Shown one piece after another: positions 61,217-64,000 of a stretch of 64,000 bases of DNA (within the stretch, counting starts at the first letter, position 1; each line of letters begins with the position of its first letter). The position numbers and the translations under genes are program-made. Under the pieces are notes generated by a model that saw only the letters and a list, made by a program, of their open reading frames with translations, had not been told where the DNA came from and searched no databases. Source of the stretch: JAICWP01 sp035278025 (GTDB lineage Bacteria > Acidobacteriota > Terriglobia > Terriglobales > Acidobacteriaceae); the NCBI GenBank assembly GCA_035278025.1, contig DATEJK010000165.1, positions 1 through 64,000 on the forward strand. The letters are read 5' to 3'.

Positions 61217-62002
61217 TCAGACTGCCTGGCAGGTATGGTCGAGCAGGACAGGCGGAAGCAACGGCGACTCTGCGACTAGAGTCCACACGCGATCTCCAGT
61301 CCATTTCCACCAGCCATGGAAAGTGCGCCCTCCGTTTAGATATTGCACCTGAAGCCTGAACCAGTGATCCTGGCTACAGGCACCGGCGCTAGTTGGTGAA
61401 GGCTGGGCGCTCATTCCAGGAGATTCTGGCAGGCAGTCACTCGAGGTTTGCTCAGGGCTCAAAACACTGACCTTCAGAGAACGAGTATCCAGCCTCAGCC
61501 CTTGGTGCAACGCCTTAAGGGCGCTCTCTCTAGCGCTCCAAAGCAGAGCCACGAGCGCAGCCCGATCCGGGGCGGGAGCGTGGCACACCAACCTCTGTTC
61601 TTCGAGAGTGAAGTAGTCCGCCAGGAATGCGTCAGTTCGCGGTTCGATCGTTTCCAGATCGCATCCCAGGGCGGTACCGGGACCACCGACCGCGCACATG
61701 GCTGTGCCGGAGCGATGGCTGAGGGAAATGGAGGCTACCCTCGAGTCGTCGCCGAGCACGACCTGGGGGGCGCCGGAGATGGATTGACGTATCTCGATGG
61801 CGCTCAGGAATCCGGTTTCGATCAACCGACCAAGGTACGCAGCCACCGCGCATTTCGCGGTCCAGCGCCCCAGCCTCCAGTCGGCGCGGCGCTTGGCAAA
61901 ACGCATGTCTCGGAGGCGGAGCGATTCATTCGCGCAGAGCCAGTCATCATGGGCCGGCACTTCTGCTTCGGTCCGTTGCAGCCAAAATATCTTCATCGCC
62001 AT
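61217..62002 (-). CDS. 4'-phosphopantetheinyl transferase (Sfp-like)
   Basis: 261 residues from ATG 62002 (ATG 61996 possible). Adds the phosphopantetheine arm from CoA to carrier proteins. Motifs: APQVVLGDDSRVASISLSHR, GCDLETIEPR (Mg2+ Asp/Glu) and LLWSARESALKALHQGLRLD (WSxKES-like). A variable insert (residues 185-215, Ser/Pro rich) and a short C-terminal beta part follow. It is 30 bp downstream of the huge acetyl-CoA carboxylase gene on the same strand, so the pair probably serves a fatty-acid, polyketide or lipopeptide pathway extending beyond the window. Confidence 0.88.
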   Translation of the reverse strand: MAMKIFWLQRTEAEVPAHDDWLCANESLRLRDMRFAKRRADWRLGRWTAKCAVAAYLGRLIETGFLSAIEIRQSISGAPQVVLGDDSRVASISLSHRSGTAMCAVGGPGTALGCDLETIEPRTDAFLADYFTLEEQRLVCHAPAPDRAALVALLWSARESALKALHQGLRLDTRSLKVSVLSPEQTSSDCLPESPGMSAQPSPTSAGACSQDHWFRLQVQYLNGGRTFHGWWKWTGDRVWTLVAESPLLPPVLLDHTCQAV

Positions 62003-62032
62003 TTTGCTGGCATGGGAAGAATCTTCAAAACC

Positions 62033-64000
62033 TTAGGCCGCCCGCGCCACCTTCCTTTCCTTTTCCATACTGCGCTCCACCGCATGGATGAGATAAGGGC
62101 GAAGATGCGAAGGCACGATGATGCGATGCAGGGCTCCCACTCCCAAAGCTCTCTGTACGGTGTGGATGCCATCAAATTCGGCTGCCATTTCTCCTAATTT
62201 CTCTGAATGTATGATTTTGAAAAGCTCGTTCCACTCAGCGCGTAAACGTCCTTTCTCCAGGCCGTCGGCTCTGGTCATGGCATCGCTTAATAGCTGCAAA
62301 CGCGGATCTTTGCGCGCCCGAGCTTCCACTTCGCTTGCGAAAACAACGGCAGCGGCAGGAGCGCCGCCGATTACGGACGCGTAGGTGCCTGCCAGCGCCG
62401 CCACCTCCAGGTTTTCGTTCAACACTCGCGAGAAGACCACGTAGGCTCCGCCGTGATAGCGGGAGATGACGCAAAACACCATGGGCCCTTTGAAGTTCAC
62501 CACAGCCCGGCCGATCTCGGCGCCATACTCCAGCTGCAGCTTGCGCAGTGACTCGGGGGAACCATCAAAGCCCGAAAGATTGGCCAGCAGCACGACCGGC
62601 CGGTTGTTGCTGGCGGCATTGACGGCGCGCGCCACCTTCTTGGAGGAAAGAGGAAAGAGGGTACCGGCCGTCCACTGGTCCGGCCCATCAGCGGGAACAA
62701 AGCCCAGGCGAGGAACGGGCTTGGACTCGATGCCAATCAGGCAAACCGGGTAACCGCCGAGGTGGGCATCCCAAACAACCGCCGTTTCTGCGCCTTGCAT
62801 GCCGGCCCAGCGCTCAAGCGGCTGATGGTCCTGGTCAATGGTCGCCAACATTACCCGGCGGATGTCAAAAGACTTTTTGCGTCCGGGATTGGTTTCATCG
62901 GAAAAGATCTCGCCCACGTGTGTGAACCCATTTTCGCCATCGTCGGCATGGCGGCAGGCGCACACATCGCGTTCGCTCGGGTCGGTGGTTGTCGCGGGCC
63001 GGGGAAACCGCTCCCCGGGCATAACGTAGGTCAACTCGTAGTGGCGCAGCAGGATTTGGCAGGCCTCGTGAATATCCTGTGCCCAGTACTGCGCCTCTCC
63101 GTTCAGGCCCATGATCCGGCTATAGCCGCCAATACCCTGATTGTCTTCCGCGGAGACGCTGCCGGAATAATCCAGCGCCCGCTTGCCGGTAAGCACCATA
63201 GCCGCATTAGGAGTCATGATCAGGATGCCGCGGGTATGCATCAGCATGGTGGCTTCAGCGTTCCAATACGGCTGTGCGCCAACGTTAATACCGTCCACTA
63301 CCAGGTTTATTTCACCGCCTGCCTGGGTGAACTCGATGAGGCGACGCAGCACTTGGGCAATCCAGTCCATGTTCTCCACACCGCTTTCCATGGAAATCTT
63401 GGCGCCAGCGGAGATGGGAAACCACTCCACGGGAACACACTCTTTTTCCGCCAGATCCAAAGCGGCGATGATGCGGCGACACTCTGCTTCAGCAATGGCG
63501 CCAAGATCCTTGCTGGGATCGCCCAGCAGCAGAACCCGCTTCATGCCCTCCGGATATTTGGAGGTAAAGTTCCGGATCACGCCAGTAATAATGTTGGCTT
63601 TGTTGTGGCCATAAGGCCGGTTGACCGGCACCAGTTGACCCGCCGGGCTCAGATCGTGCTCCACGAACTCACCCGGTGGGAACCCGGCCGGAGCGTCCTC
63701 AACAGCGGGGGTGAGCATTTTGACGATTTCGTAGGGGTAGATAAGGCCGCGCCGGCGCATGCGAATCACTTTCTGCTCATACTCGCTTAAGGGCTTGAGC
63801 GGCTGCAGAATGATGGCGGGGCGGATGCTCACACGCAAACCCGCCCCAGCCGGGGGGGAAATACGCACAACCATCTCGCGCAATTCGCCGCTCTGAGGAT
63901 GGGGAATACGGGCGCACACCACCACCTGCTCCAGACCTAAGCCTTCCATGGAGGGAGCTAGCCTGCGCAATATGGTGTGGAATTCGTCCCTGCTCAGGCG
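62033..64000 (-). CDS. Carboxyltransferase part of giant multidomain acetyl-CoA carboxylase (5' part outside window)
   Basis: 655 residues visible; the frame is open to the window edge (RLSRDEFHTILRRLAPSMEG at the boundary), so the start lies further right. Carboxyltransferase domain: FVEHDLSPAGQLVPVNRPYG, NKANIITGVIRNFTSKYPEG, ISAGAKISMESGVENMDWIA, NAAMVLTGKRALDYSGSVSA, AVVWDAHLGGYPVCLIGIES, SSKKVARAVNAASNNRPVVL, ANLSGFDGSPESLRKLQLEY, VVNFKGPMVFCVISRYHGGA, YVVFSRVLNENLEVAALAGT. This is the fused beta-alpha arrangement of eukaryote-like single-chain ACCs, found in some Actinobacteria and Myxobacteria, rather than separate accA/accD. The N-terminal biotin carboxylase and biotin domains would be in the missing part. 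Confidence 0.85.
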   Translation of the reverse strand, partial: RLSRDEFHTILRRLAPSMEGLGLEQVVVCARIPHPQSGELREMVVRISPPAGAGLRVSIRPAIILQPLKPLSEYEQKVIRMRRRGLIYPYEIVKMLTPAVEDAPAGFPPGEFVEHDLSPAGQLVPVNRPYGHNKANIITGVIRNFTSKYPEGMKRVLLLGDPSKDLGAIAEAECRRIIAALDLAEKECVPVEWFPISAGAKISMESGVENMDWIAQVLRRLIEFTQAGGEINLVVDGINVGAQPYWNAEATMLMHTRGILIMTPNAAMVLTGKRALDYSGSVSAEDNQGIGGYSRIMGLNGEAQYWAQDIHEACQILLRHYELTYVMPGERFPRPATTTDPSERDVCACRHADDGENGFTHVGEIFSDETNPGRKKSFDIRRVMLATIDQDHQPLERWAGMQGAETAVVWDAHLGGYPVCLIGIESKPVPRLGFVPADGPDQWTAGTLFPLSSKKVARAVNAASNNRPVVLLANLSGFDGSPESLRKLQLEYGAEIGRAVVNFKGPMVFCVISRYHGGAYVVFSRVLNENLEVAALAGTYASVIGGAPAAAVVFASEVEARARKDPRLQLLSDAMTRADGLEKGRLRAEWNELFKIIHSEKLGEMAAEFDGIHTVQRALGVGALHRIIVPSHLRPYLIHAVERSMEKERKVARAA

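Noticed and set aside
62762..63790. Plus-strand frame of over 300 codons inside the carboxylase gene
   Set aside because: The minus-strand carboxyltransferase motifs are continuous through the whole stretch.

Overview
The window looks like chromosomal DNA of a soil-type Acidobacteriota bacterium (Terriglobia-like). The main evidence is a VWFA-related Acidobacterial-domain protein, an Oar-like TonB-dependent receptor with an N-terminal carboxypeptidase-regulatory domain, a SWKEIA-type HTH regulator and a GC-rich, almost fully coding layout. This is inference from gene content; there is no rRNA. One tRNA (Pro, anticodon CGG) is present. No phage, transposase, integrase or CRISPR array was found.

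Left part (1-14.6 kb): a stress and dormancy neighbourhood. It holds a tandem UspA protein, a Dps-like protein, two paralogous proteins of unknown function that bracket dps, two microproteins (one with an ETFP-x-SDP signature, one with a CxxC/CxxC zinc ribbon) and a secreted DUF6448 protein. On the minus strand follow an FAD oxidoreductase, a CsaB-like polysaccharide pyruvyl transferase and a short-type glucan phosphorylase, then an HTH-PAS regulator and an NhaR-like LysR regulator. The NhaR-like gene is divergent from a HPF/RaiA-like ribosome hibernation factor, an Rnk-like GreA/B-domain protein and a one-TM microprotein. An AraC regulator is divergent from a lipocalin-like protein and an aldo/keto reductase, with a DJ-1/PfpI gene remnant. 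By eye this part is less GC-rich than what follows; it ends at a repeat-bearing spacer and tRNA-Pro.

Middle (15-37.5 kb): a TolC-EmrA-EmrB efflux operon, nagA, a second aldo/keto reductase, a DapB-like/diaminopentanoate-dehydrogenase-like enzyme, an Lmo0937-type microprotein, an APC permease, a CocE-type hydrolase, a TolB-propeller/CehA-PHP fusion, a zinc-ribbon protein, TatA, an unusual cytosolic periplasmic-binding-type protein, a creatininase, a frameshifted SnoaL-like gene, a B12-binding radical SAM protein and an O-methyltransferase.

Right part (37.5-59 kb): an Oar-like receptor and a VWFA protein (minus strand), diverging from a class III aminotransferase and a TPR lipoprotein. Then come a BlaI/BlaR1-type repressor-protease pair and a three-gene overlapping operon: type III polyketide synthase, FAD oxidoreductase and YceI lipocalin. 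The PKS side carries the same promoter-operator layout as blaI (AGTCTTAA-N4-TTAAGA between -35 and -10), so a Bla-type switch probably controls a phenolic-lipid/quinone operon. Next is a receiver-less CpxR-like regulator whose own promoter, and the receptor/aminotransferase intergenic region, share a 40-bp palindromic array of GTAAA-N5-GTAAA (CpxR-type) boxes. It sits directly upstream of an MdtABC-type RND efflux operon. These two regulatory circuits are the most interesting content.

Right edge (59-64 kb): DUF2911 protein, a third aldo/keto reductase, and a 4'-phosphopantetheinyl transferase 30 bp downstream of the C-terminal carboxyltransferase part of a very large eukaryote-like acetyl-CoA carboxylase that runs off the window. 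Start sites were chosen by eye from ribosome binding sites and family alignments remembered, not computed.
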